6,097 nt of DNA from Spirochaetaceae bacterium (GTDB lineage Bacteria; Spirochaetota; Spirochaetia; Treponematales; Breznakiellaceae): NCBI GenBank assembly GCA_031273985.1, contig JAISQV010000330.1, forward strand, positions 1 through 6,097. The letters are read 5' to 3'. Below are positions 1 to 6,016 of the stretch, piece after piece. The notes under the pieces are model-generated. The model was not told the origin of the DNA and did not search any database. It saw only the letters and a list, made by a program, of their open reading frames with translations. The translations under genes and the position numbers were made by a program. Within the stretch, counting starts at the first letter, position 1; every line of letters starts with the position of its first letter.

Positions 1-20
1 ATTTTGAATGGGGGTATTTC

Positions 21-524
21 ATGGCTCAAGCGGTTAGCGAGCGGAAAGAAGGGGTAGGGGAAGCGGAATTCCCCGCAGAACTCCTGTCTTTTATCAACGA
101 GTGGAAGGATAAGCAGGGCAGCCTGATTATGATGCTCCACAAAACCCAGGAAACTTTTGGGTTCATTTCCCGGCAATCGGCGGAAGAGCTTGCCCGGATG
201 ACGGGTATACCTCTGGCGCGCATTTACGGAGTTATCACTTTTTATCACTTCTTCAAGACCACCAAGCCGGGAAAACATAAGGTTTCCATTTGTCTTGGCA
301 CCGCCTGCTACCTCAAGGGGGGCGGGGATCTGATGGAAGAAGCCCAGAAACTCCTCGGCGTTCAGGCCGGCGGGGTTACCGAAGACGGGATCTTTTCCAT
401 AGACCCGGTGCGCTGCGTGGGCTGCTGCGGCCTGGCGCCGGTTATCACCGTGAGCGGCGACACCTTCGGTAAGGTAACCAAGGCGCAGTTGGCGGAAATT
501 TTCGAGAAGTACCGCGGCGTGTAA
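21..524 (+). CDS. hydC: HydC, NuoE-like [2Fe-2S] subunit of electron-bifurcating [FeFe]-hydrogenase
   Basis: This 167-residue protein is the small NuoE-like subunit of a cytoplasmic HydABC hydrogenase; it carries one [2Fe-2S] cluster and sits next to the flavin subunit HydB. An N-terminal helical region (about residues 18-80) ends in the NuoE-type stretch YGVITFYHFF. The thioredoxin-like domain follows, with ligands C91-x4-C96 (CLGTAC) and C132-x3-C136 (CVGCC). That is the standard four-cysteine NuoE set, plus a spare C135. Length is normal for the family. The ATG at 21 follows a GGGGG run at 10-14 with six bases between, a usable ribosome-binding site; the reading frame stays open to the window edge, so a longer start cannot be fully excluded. 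It is the first visible gene of the operon, and the promoter lies outside the window. Its stop TAA shares its last base with the next gene's ATG. HndA-type NADP-linked enzymes are close relatives, so NAD versus NADP preference cannot be read from this subunit. Confidence 0.93.
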   Translation: MAQAVSERKEGVGEAEFPAELLSFINEWKDKQGSLIMMLHKTQETFGFISRQSAEELARMTGIPLARIYGVITFYHFFKTTKPGKHKVSICLGTACYLKGGGDLMEEAQKLLGVQAGGVTEDGIFSIDPVRCVGCCGLAPVITVSGDTFGKVTKAQLAEIFEKYRGV

Positions 525-1078
525 TGGGCCATTACACCCTGTGCGATCTGGTGGCTGACATTACCCAGAACAGCGCGGAAGCCGGGGCGGAATTGGTGGA
601 GCTGGAAATCCGGGAAACGCATGATGAATTCCGGTTTACCCTGAAGGACAACGGCAAGGGCATGACGCCGGAAGAGCTGGCCCGGGCCCGGGATCCCTTC
701 GTAACCGATGGTGTGAAGCACCCCCGCCGCAAGGTGGGTTTGGGTATACCGTTCCTGATTCAAACGGCGGAACAATCCGGGGGCGGCTGCAGCATCGAAT
801 CCCAAAAAGGAAAGGGAACGGTGGTCAGCGCCTGGTTTGACATGAACAATGTGGATACGCCCCCGGTGGGGGATATACCGTCCATGGCGAGGAGCATTCT
901 GCTTTTTGCGGGCCCCGGGGAGATCGTACTGCGCCGGTCCTTAAAGACCGGGGCCGGGGATAGGGACTACGAGGTCCGCAAGACGGAGCTTGTGGAGGCC
1001 CTGGGGGATCTGGAAGATGCCGAATCCCTGTCGCTCATGGGGCGGTATCTCAGATCCGCGGAGACAGAAGACGGTTAA
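524..1078 (+). CDS. Stand-alone GHKL (histidine-kinase-like) ATPase of the hyd operon
   Basis: This 184-residue protein has a GHKL ATP-binding fold. Visible motifs are the N-box D12-ITQ-N16, the G1 box D42-N-G44-K-G46-M47, the G2 box G72-L-G74 and a late G96-KGT loop. The GHKL domain fills about residues 1-107. The remaining 75 residues (with FAGPGEIVLRR near 128-138) match no domain I recognise. There is no phospho-acceptor histidine dimerisation helix, no sensor domain and no membrane segment, so it is not an ordinary two-component sensor kinase. It may act as a soluble ATPase or as a serine/histidine kinase on a partner. Its ATG overlaps the hydC stop by one base (TAATG), which implies translational coupling and matched amounts. 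From general knowledge, histidine-kinase-like ATPases of this kind recur beside hydC and hydB in bifurcating hydrogenase operons of anaerobes; a role in assembly or regulation is inference. No stand-alone ribosome-binding site is evident, in line with coupling. Confidence 0.82.
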   Translation: MGHYTLCDLVADITQNSAEAGAELVELEIRETHDEFRFTLKDNGKGMTPEELARARDPFVTDGVKHPRRKVGLGIPFLIQTAEQSGGGCSIESQKGKGTVVSAWFDMNNVDTPPVGDIPSMARSILLFAGPGEIVLRRSLKTGAGDRDYEVRKTELVEALGDLEDAESLSLMGRYLRSAETEDG

Positions 1079-1085
1079 TTTTTGT

Positions 1086-1094
1086 AAGGAGAGG
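1086..1094 (+). promoter_or_regulatory. Ribosome-binding site that fixes the start of the 1101-1493 gene
   Basis: AAGGAGAGG lies in the short gap after the ATPase gene and ends six bases before the ATG at 1101. The same reading frame is open back to an ATG at 990, but that would overlap the ATPase gene by almost 90 bases and add 37 residues with no family resemblance. The start at 1101 is therefore preferred. Confidence 0.8.
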
Positions 1095-1100
1095 TACGTT

Positions 1101-1493
1101 ATGGCCAAGATGAGTTTGGATCAACTGAGAAATCTGAGGGACACCCGAAAGAACGATCTGCGGAAACGCGACGCCGAGGGGAAAGAGATTCAGGTAATTG
1201 TGGGAATGGGTACCTGCGGCATCGCCGCCGGCGCCAAGGCCACGGTGGACGCTTTCATTGACGCTCTGGATGCGGCGAAGCTCGTAGACAGTGTCATGGT
1301 TAGGCAGACGGGCTGTATGGGCTTGTGTAGTTCGGAACCCACGGTAGAAGTGGTGGTTCCCGGTATGCCCACGGTTCTGTACGGGACGGTTGACGCTTCT
1401 GTCGCCCAGGAGATAGTCAAGAAACACATCATCGGCAGGGAACTTCTGGATAATCATATCCTGGACAAGCCCTCGACGGATATTCTGGCCTAG
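1101..1493 (+). CDS. Small thioredoxin-like [2Fe-2S] ferredoxin-type protein of the hyd operon
   Basis: This 130-residue protein has a charged N-terminal helix (about 1-28) and a thioredoxin-like ferredoxin domain (about 30-118). The pattern resembles the N-terminal domain of HydB and the C-terminal domain of NuoE/HydC: VGMGTC39GIAAG, then TGC72-MGL-C76, then EPTVEV. Only three cysteines are present. The partner of C39 that would complete a C-x4-C pair is G44. I recall the GMGTCGIAAGA form as usual for this small family, so the loss is probably a family trait and not damage. Whether it binds a [2Fe-2S] cluster, and with what fourth ligand, is open. By position it may correspond to the small fourth subunit of tetrameric HydABCD enzymes such as that of Acetobacterium woodii, but I am not certain of this. 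It sits 22 bases after the ATPase gene and 9 bases before hydB, so it is surely co-transcribed. Confidence 0.85.
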   Translation: MAKMSLDQLRNLRDTRKNDLRKRDAEGKEIQVIVGMGTCGIAAGAKATVDAFIDALDAAKLVDSVMVRQTGCMGLCSSEPTVEVVVPGMPTVLYGTVDASVAQEIVKKHIIGRELLDNHILDKPSTDILA

Positions 1494-1502
1494 GGGGGGA
1501 TC

Positions 1503-3302
1503 ATGGCGTATAATCACTATATTCTTACCTGCGGCGGTACCGCCTGCGAGTCCAACAAGGGAGATGACATCTACCGGGCCCTCATTGCCGAAGCCGAGCG
1601 GCAGGGCGTGAAGGGCCAGGTGCAGATCGTCAAAACCGGCTGTTTTGGTTTCTGCGAAAAAGGCCCCATAGTCAAGGTCCTGCCGGAGGAATCCTTCTAC
1701 GTGGAAGTCAAGCCCGAAGACGCGGCGGAGATCATCGCCGAGCAGATCGTCAAGGGCCGCGAAGTCCCCCGGCTGCTCTACCGTTCCCCCTCGGGAGATA
1801 CGGAGAAGAAGGCCGCCACAGCGGTAGAGAACATCGAATTCTACCAGAAACAGTTCCGGGTGGTTCTGCGGAACTGCGGCGTCATCAACCCTGAAAACAT
1901 CGAAGAATACATAGCCCGGGACGGCTACATGGGCCTGGAAAAGGCGCTTTTCCAGATGAGCCCCGAGGATGTGATCAACGAGCTCAAGATCTCCGGCCTC
2001 CGGGGCCGGGGCGGCGCGGGTTTCCCCACCCATATCAAGTGGGAATCCAGCCGTACCGCGCCGGGCGACGTGAAGTACGTGGTCTGCAATGCCGACGAAG
2101 GCGACCCCGGCGCCTATATGGACCGGTCCACCATTGAGGGCGACCCCCATTCCATCATTGAGGCCATGACGATCTGCGGCAAGACCATAGGCTCCAACCA
2201 GGGTTACATCTATATCCGCGCCGAGTATCCTCTGGCGGTGCACCGCCTCGAGATTGCCCTGGCCCAGGCCAAGGACTACGGCCTCCTGGGAAAGAACATC
2301 CTGGATTCGGGCTTCGATTTTGACATAGAGATACGCCTCGGCGCGGGGGCCTTTGTCTGCGGTGAAGAGACGGCGCTGCTCAGGTCCCTGGAGGGCCAGC
2401 GGGGTATGCCCACGCCCAAGCCCCCCTTCCCGGCTTTTGCCGGCCTCTGGGGCAAGCCCACGGTGATCAACAATGTGGAAACCCTCGCCAATATTCCCGT
2501 GATCATAACCAAGGGCGGCGAATTCCTCGCCAGGCTGGGCACGGAAAAATCCAAGGGAACCAAGGTCTTTGCCCTGACGGGGAAGGTCCAGAATTCCGGC
2601 CTGGTGGAAGTGCCCATGGGGACCACCCTGCGGGAGATCATCTTTGACATAGGCGGCGGCATCAAAAACGGCAGGAAGTTCAAGGGCGTCCAGAGCGGCG
2701 GCCCCTCCGGCGGCATCCTCGCCGACAAGGTGCTGGACACCCCCATAGACTACGAAAGCCTCACGGCCAACGGCTCCATGATGGGTTCCGGCGGCATGAT
2801 CGTCATGGACGAGGACGACTGCGTGGTGGACGTGGCCCGCTTCTACATGGATTTCTGCGTGGATGAATCCTGCGGCAAGTGTTCGCCCTGCCGTATCGGC
2901 ACCACCCAGATCCTCTCGATCCTGGAAAAGATAGCCCGGGGGAACGGCGAGGAAAGCGATCTGGAGAAACTTGAGGCGATAAGTAAGGCCATGTCCAAGG
3001 CCAGTCTCTGCGCCTTGGGTCAGACGGCCCCCAACCCCGTGCTCTCGACGATCAAGAATTTCCGGGAGGAATACCTGGAGCACATCCGGGATCACAAGTG
3101 CCGCTCCGGCAAGTGCAAGAACCTGGTGCGCTACGAAATAGACCAGGAAAAGTGCGTGGGCTGCGGCCAGTGCGCCCGGAAGTGTCCGGCGGAATGTATC
3201 ACCGGCGAGAAGAAGAAACCCCACGCCATAGACCAGCTCAAGTGTCTCAAGTGCGGTGAATGTTTCAAGAACTGTAAGTTCGACGCCGTGAAAAGAGCCT
3301 GA
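1503..3302 (+). CDS. hydB: HydB, NuoF-like FMN/NAD(P)H-binding subunit of electron-bifurcating [FeFe]-hydrogenase
   Basis: This 599-residue flavoprotein exchanges electrons with NAD(P)H through FMN and is the proposed bifurcation centre of HydABC. In order: a thioredoxin-like [2Fe-2S] domain (C10-x4-C15, C47-x3-C51); the NuoF core with glycine-rich RGRGGAGF (167-174), the flavin-site NADEGDPGAY (196-205), the NADH-site GAGAFVCGEE (280-289) and NNVET (323-327); an SLBB-like segment (about 340-400); the NuoF [4Fe-4S] site C457-x2-C460-x2-C463 with C503; a bridging stretch with H527, C533 and C538; and a C-terminal ferredoxin domain with two CxxCxxCxxxC sets (C551, 554, 557, 561 and C581, 584, 587, 591). 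The fused N- and C-terminal Fe-S domains separate HydB from plain respiratory NuoF. Length is typical. The ATG follows a long G run (1493-1499) that includes the previous stop. HndC of NADP-reducing hydrogenases shares this architecture, so the pyridine nucleotide used is not decided here. Confidence 0.95.
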   Translation: MAYNHYILTCGGTACESNKGDDIYRALIAEAERQGVKGQVQIVKTGCFGFCEKGPIVKVLPEESFYVEVKPEDAAEIIAEQIVKGREVPRLLYRSPSGDTEKKAATAVENIEFYQKQFRVVLRNCGVINPENIEEYIARDGYMGLEKALFQMSPEDVINELKISGLRGRGGAGFPTHIKWESSRTAPGDVKYVVCNADEGDPGAYMDRSTIEGDPHSIIEAMTICGKTIGSNQGYIYIRAEYPLAVHRLEIALAQAKDYGLLGKNILDSGFDFDIEIRLGAGAFVCGEETALLRSLEGQRGMPTPKPPFPAFAGLWGKPTVINNVETLANIPVIITKGGEFLARLGTEKSKGTKVFALTGKVQNSGLVEVPMGTTLREIIFDIGGGIKNGRKFKGVQSGGPSGGILADKVLDTPIDYESLTANGSMMGSGGMIVMDEDDCVVDVARFYMDFCVDESCGKCSPCRIGTTQILSILEKIARGNGEESDLEKLEAISKAMSKASLCALGQTAPNPVLSTIKNFREEYLEHIRDHKCRSGKCKNLVRYEIDQEKCVGCGQCARKCPAECITGEKKKPHAIDQLKCLKCGECFKNCKFDAVKRA

Positions 3303-3309
3303 GGCTCAT

Positions 3310-3316
3310 GGAGGAG
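3310..3316 (+). promoter_or_regulatory. Ribosome-binding site that fixes the hydA start
   Basis: GGAGGAG is a near-perfect Shine-Dalgarno site six bases before the ATG at 3323. An earlier in-frame ATG at 3308 overlaps this site itself and has no such site at proper spacing. The protein should therefore begin MINCKINGV, as [2Fe-2S] domains of HydA usually begin, and not five residues earlier. Confidence 0.85.
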
Positions 3317-3322
3317 TGCGAC

Positions 3323-5080
3323 ATGATTAACTGTAAGATAAACGGCGTTCCCGTTCAGGTTGAGGAGGGGACTACCATCATAGCCGCGGCGCGGAAGGTC
3401 AACATCAAGATTCCCACGCTGTGTTACAACGACGATCTGCCCCCCTGGGCCTCCTGCGGAATATGTATAGTCCGCACCGCAGGCCCCGGTTCCCCGCGTA
3501 TGGCGCGGGCCTGTACCACCCAGGTGGCGGAGAATATGGATATTGTTACCCATGATGCGGAGCTCATTTCCGTGCGCCGCACCGTGCTGGAGCTCATCCT
3601 CTCCAACCATCCGGCGGACTGCCTCCAGTGCCCCCGGAACGGCCAGTGCGAGCTTCAGGAACTGGCGGCGGACTTCGGTATCCGGGAATCGCCCTTCAGG
3701 AAGCTGCTCAACGGCCTGCCCATAGACGATTCCAACCCTTCCATCGTGCTGAACCCGGAGAAATGCATACGCTGCGGGCGCTGCGTGAAGGTCTGCCAGG
3801 AAATGCAGAATGTCTGGGCCCTGGAATTCCTGGGCCGGGGCATCAAGGGCCGCATTGCCAGCGCGGCGGACACCCCCCTGGGGGAGAGCCCCTGCATCAA
3901 GTGCGGCCAGTGCGCCGCCCACTGCCCCGTGGGCGCCATCTACGAGCGCGACGACACGGGCAAGGTCTGGCGGGCCCTGCAAAACCCGGAGATTCACGGC
4001 GTGGTGCAGATTGCCCCGGCGGTCCGGGTGGCCCTGGCGGAGGAATTCGGTTTTGAACCGGGTACCATCACCACGAAGAAGATCTACGCCGCCCTGCGCA
4101 GACTGGGCTTTAAGACGGTCTTTGACACCAACTTTTCGGCGGACCTCACGATCATGGAGGAGGGCACGGAGCTGGTTAAACGGCTTACCGAGGGCTCCGG
4201 AGACATACCCCTGATCACGAGCTGCTGCCCGGCCTGGGTCGACTATATGGAGAAGTACTACGCTGACTTTATCCCCAACTTTTCCACGGCCAAGAGCCCC
4301 CAGCAGATGATGGGCGCCATGATCAAGGCCTACTGGGCGCAGAAGGCCGGGCTTGACCCCGCCAAGGTTTACTCGGTTTCCGTCATGCCCTGCACCGCGA
4401 AGAAGTGGGAAACCCAGCGCGGCAAGGACATGGAGAGCGCCGGTTTCGGGCGGGACGTGGACATCTCCATCACCACCAGGGAACTTGCCCGGATGATCAA
4501 ACAGGCGGGTATAGAGATCATGTCCCTTCCCGATGAAGAGGCGGACAACCCCCTGGGGCCCTACACCGGGGCCGGGACCATCTTCGGCGCCACCGGCGGG
4601 GTCATGGAAGCCGCCGTGCGGAGCGCCTACTTCCTTGTTACCAAGAAGGAGCTGGGGGACGTGAACTTTACCCCCGTCCGGGGGCTCGAGGGCGTCAAGG
4701 AAGCGGAAGTTGATTTTGGCAACGGGACCAAGATTCGCGTGGCCGTGGCCCACCAGATGGGAAACATCGCCGCGGTGCTGGACCGGATCCGCGCTGCCAA
4801 GGCCCTGGGGCAGAAGACGCCCTATGAGTTTGTGGAAGTGATGGCCTGCCGGGGGGGCTGCGTCTCCGGCGGGGGCCAGCCCTACGGGGCCACCGACGAG
4901 GTGCGCGCCGCCCGCGCCAAGGGGCTCTACACGGACGACGCCCAGAGCCAGTACCGCTGCTCCCACCAGAATCCCTTCATCCAGCAGGTCTACGCGGAGT
5001 TCCTGGGCGAGCCCAACGGCCACAAGGCCCACGAGCTGCTCCACACCCACTACACGGAACGGCCCACCTACATGAGGTAG
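3323..5080 (+). CDS. hydA: HydA, catalytic H-cluster subunit of electron-bifurcating [FeFe]-hydrogenase
   Basis: This 585-residue cytoplasmic protein is the site of reversible H+ reduction to H2. Domains in order: plant-type [2Fe-2S] (C34, C45, C48, C64); the His-Cys [4Fe-4S] site (H96-x3-C100-x2-C103-x5-C109); a two-cluster ferredoxin domain (C148, 151, 154, 158 and C191, 194, 197, 201); and the H-cluster domain (about 210-585). The three signatures are intact: L1 TSCCPAW (299-305), L2 MPCTAKKWE (355-363) and L3 MACRGGC (507-513) followed by GGGQP. By comparison with Clostridium pasteurianum CpI, C302, C357, C509 and C513 bind the H-cluster, and C301, E280, E283 and S321 match its proton path. 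A SHQNP stretch and the C-terminal LLHTHY region are standard. The modular layout is M3-like, but the hydB and hydC neighbours place it in the bifurcating group. Nothing suggests inactivity. Its maturases must lie elsewhere. It closes the operon and is followed by a strong hairpin. Confidence 0.96.
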   Translation: MINCKINGVPVQVEEGTTIIAAARKVNIKIPTLCYNDDLPPWASCGICIVRTAGPGSPRMARACTTQVAENMDIVTHDAELISVRRTVLELILSNHPADCLQCPRNGQCELQELAADFGIRESPFRKLLNGLPIDDSNPSIVLNPEKCIRCGRCVKVCQEMQNVWALEFLGRGIKGRIASAADTPLGESPCIKCGQCAAHCPVGAIYERDDTGKVWRALQNPEIHGVVQIAPAVRVALAEEFGFEPGTITTKKIYAALRRLGFKTVFDTNFSADLTIMEEGTELVKRLTEGSGDIPLITSCCPAWVDYMEKYYADFIPNFSTAKSPQQMMGAMIKAYWAQKAGLDPAKVYSVSVMPCTAKKWETQRGKDMESAGFGRDVDISITTRELARMIKQAGIEIMSLPDEEADNPLGPYTGAGTIFGATGGVMEAAVRSAYFLVTKKELGDVNFTPVRGLEGVKEAEVDFGNGTKIRVAVAHQMGNIAAVLDRIRAAKALGQKTPYEFVEVMACRGGCVSGGGQPYGATDEVRAARAKGLYTDDAQSQYRCSHQNPFIQQVYAEFLGEPNGHKAHELLHTHYTERPTYMR

Positions 5081-5086
5081 CCGCCC

Positions 5087-5113
5087 CCGCCCCGAAACAG
5101 AGTTTCGGGGCGG
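5087..5113 (+). terminator. Hairpin terminator of the hyd operon
   Basis: A perfect 12-base-pair stem (CCGCCCCGAAAC with GTTTCGGGGCGG) has a three-base AGA loop and starts six bases after the hydA stop. It is followed by CCCTTTG, so the T tract is weak, but stem strength and position make an operon end likely. A second hairpin 30 bases on may back it up. Confidence 0.75.
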
Positions 5114-5143
5114 CCCTTTGCCTGGCTTAGCGACAAATTTGAA

Positions 5144-5169
5144 AGGCCCCTGCCGTTTGGCAGGGGCCT
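5144..5169. terminator. Bidirectional hairpin terminator between hydA and hsp20
   Basis: A perfect 11-base-pair stem (AGGCCCCTGCC with GGCAGGGGCCT) has a GTTT loop. On the + strand it is followed by CTTTGT. On the - strand it is followed by CAAATTTGTC, reached about 55 bases after the Hsp20 stop, so it can end both convergent transcripts. A smaller inverted repeat (CCCGC 5200-5204 with GCGGG 5211-5215) lies in the Hsp20 3' tail. Confidence 0.7.
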
Positions 5170-5224
5170 CTTTGTGGGGTTATTCGAGGGGGCTAATCCC
5201 CCGCTGTTCTGCGGGCGGGGTTCG

Positions 5225-5788
5225 TCATTCCCCTTCCCGGATGATCTCTATTTTTACGCCGTCGGTCGGATCCGGCTCTTCCTTGGGCGGAATCGTCACC
5301 TTGAGGATACCGTTCCTGAAGACCGCCTTGACCTCTTCCTGGGCGTACTTGTCCAGGGGCACGAAGTACTTCTGCTTTTCTATGTCCTTCATCTTGAGGC
5401 GGCGCTTGAAGTAGCGGAAATTCTCCTCCTGAATCTGCTCCTCGCCTTCCTCCCCGGGAATCTTCGCGGAAAAGACCATGTAATCCCCCTGAAAGGACAG
5501 GCTGATGTCCTTTTCATCGAAGCCCGCCAGGGCGAATTCAAAGACCATGGTCCTGTCGCTCTTCATGTACACGTTCATCGGCGGATAAGAATAGTTCGGG
5601 TAGTAATCGACATTTTCATCGAAGGGGTTCTTCCCGCCGAAAGCCCTCCCGGAAAAGGGCCCCTCCCGGCGCATCCCCGGACCAAATTCGCCGAAATTCC
5701 GGTGTATCTCGTCCCTGAAATCCTGAGCCGCCTCAAACACCTCGTCGAGTATCGTACCCAGATCAACGTAACCTCTGCTGCCTTTCAT
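5225..5788 (-). CDS. hsp20: Small heat-shock protein, Hsp20/alpha-crystallin family
   Basis: This 187-residue protein is an ATP-independent holdase chaperone that binds unfolding proteins in the cytoplasm as large oligomers. The alpha-crystallin domain spans about residues 70-169, from PPMNVYM through the strand FEFALAGFDEKDI to the hallmark A155-VFRN-G160-I-L162 followed by KVTIP. The C-terminal tail carries an I180-E-I182 motif of the I-x-I type that links dimers into oligomers. The N-terminal 65 residues are rich in Gly, Phe and acidic residues, as expected for the variable arm. Length is slightly above the usual 140-170. The start at 5788 is chosen because GAGGAGG lies five bases upstream. 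An in-frame ATG nine codons earlier (5815) has no ribosome-binding site. The gene converges on hydA, is not part of the hyd operon and has its own promoter. A conventional heat-shock role is inferred; no functional tie to the hydrogenase is shown. Confidence 0.92.
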   Translation of the reverse strand: MKGSRGYVDLGTILDEVFEAAQDFRDEIHRNFGEFGPGMRREGPFSGRAFGGKNPFDENVDYYPNYSYPPMNVYMKSDRTMVFEFALAGFDEKDISLSFQGDYMVFSAKIPGEEGEEQIQEENFRYFKRRLKMKDIEKQKYFVPLDKYAQEEVKAVFRNGILKVTIPPKEEPDPTDGVKIEIIREGE

Positions 5789-5926
5789 GCCAGCCTCCTC
5801 GGGCCCTGGGCCCATGTTTTGCGCCGGCCCCGGGGGCCCGGCATTGGGGAAACCCTCATCGAGCGGTTTCCGTGCCCCGATGACGCACTCCGGCCCCTGG
5901 TGAGCCGCGCCGTCATCAAGTTTCCT
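5789..5926 (-). promoter_or_regulatory. Long structured 5' leader of hsp20
   Basis: Between the predicted promoter and the start codon lie roughly 138 bases with no open frame I can support. The - strand transcript can form three stacked hairpins: GATGACG with CGTCATC (arms 5911-5917 and 5879-5885); GGAAACC with GGTTTCC (arms 5865-5871 and 5848-5854, extended by CTC/GAG around a GAT loop); and a G+C-rich one (5823-5842, GCCGG with CCGGC). A weaker fold may cover the ribosome-binding site. A leader this long and structured on a heat-shock gene could regulate translation, but I see no known thermometer consensus. Confidence 0.45.
5794..5800 (-). promoter_or_regulatory. Ribosome-binding site of hsp20
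   Basis: On the - strand GAGGAGG precedes the ATG at 5788 by five bases and decides the start over the ATG at 5815. It is flanked by CCAG (5809-5806) and CTGG (5793-5790), which could pair weakly and partly hide it. The whole site lies inside a 16-base sequence that recurs at 6057-6072. Confidence 0.8.
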
Positions 5927-5932
5927 GCATTC

Positions 5933-5961
5933 AATATACCATCTTCCGGGCTTCCGTGCAA
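5933..5961 (-). promoter_or_regulatory. Predicted sigma70-type promoter of hsp20
   Basis: On the - strand, a -35 box TTGCAC (5961-5956) and a -10 box TATATT (5938-5933) are separated by exactly 17 bases. Both are close to the housekeeping consensus, and this is the only A+T-rich patch upstream of hsp20. Transcription would begin near 5926. No CIRCE operator is seen. Confidence 0.6.
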
Positions 5962-5962
5962 T

Positions 5963-5976
5963 GAAGCGCGCGCTTC
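5963..5976. repeat. Perfect 14-base palindrome next to the hsp20 -35 box
   Basis: GAAGCGC is followed directly by its reverse complement GCGCTTC. An alternative fold uses GCGCG (5968-5972) with CGCGC (5976-5980) around CTT. It begins two bases upstream of the -35 box on the hsp20 side, so it may be an operator, or it may be one end of the intergenic repeat material that follows. Confidence 0.5.
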
Positions 5977-5982
5977 GCGCAG

Positions 5983-6007
5983 TGAGGAGTTAGGAATGAG
6001 GAGTTAG
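5983..6007. repeat. Two-copy tandem repeat TGAGGAGTTAG
   Basis: The 11-base unit TGAGGAGTTAG occurs exactly at 5983-5993 and 5997-6007 (14-base period), with GAA between. It sits in non-coding sequence upstream of the hsp20 promoter. Such short GAG/TTAG repeats resemble intergenic micro-repeats, but the family cannot be named here. Confidence 0.6.
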
Positions 6008-6016
6008 AAGAGGGGA

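Noticed and set aside
1..20. End of an upstream gene (TGA at 5-7)
   Set aside because: Too few bases are present to support a reading frame; a three-base stop by itself is not evidence.
1050..3224. Very long open frame (724 codons) on the - strand
   Set aside because: It lies wholly opposite the 1101-1493 gene and hydB, whose motifs are unmistakable. Its His/Gly/Ala/Leu-rich translation has no family pattern and is typical of antisense frames in G+C-rich codon use.
4841..4861. Arg in the L3 motif (MACRGGC) where Pro is common, and Ala in L1 (TSCCPAW) where Gly is common
   Set aside because: Both positions vary among active [FeFe]-hydrogenases (CpI, for example, has His at the L3 position as I recall), and all cluster ligands and proton-path residues are present.
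3131..5050. Long open frame (639 codons) on the - strand opposite hydA
   Set aside because: It is the mirror of G+C-rich hydA codons, with low-complexity Gly/His/Ala/Pro/Leu composition and no motif.
5789..5926. ROSE or fourU RNA thermometer, or CIRCE operator, upstream of hsp20
   Set aside because: Reading both strands I found neither the U-rich or UUGCU-type element facing the Shine-Dalgarno site nor the TTAGCACTC/GAGTGCTAA pair. Only non-specific hairpins are seen.
5174..6007. 277-codon open frame on the + strand opposite hsp20
   Set aside because: It is antisense to a clear alpha-crystallin gene, runs through the hairpin and repeat region, and has no ribosome-binding site or recognisable domain.
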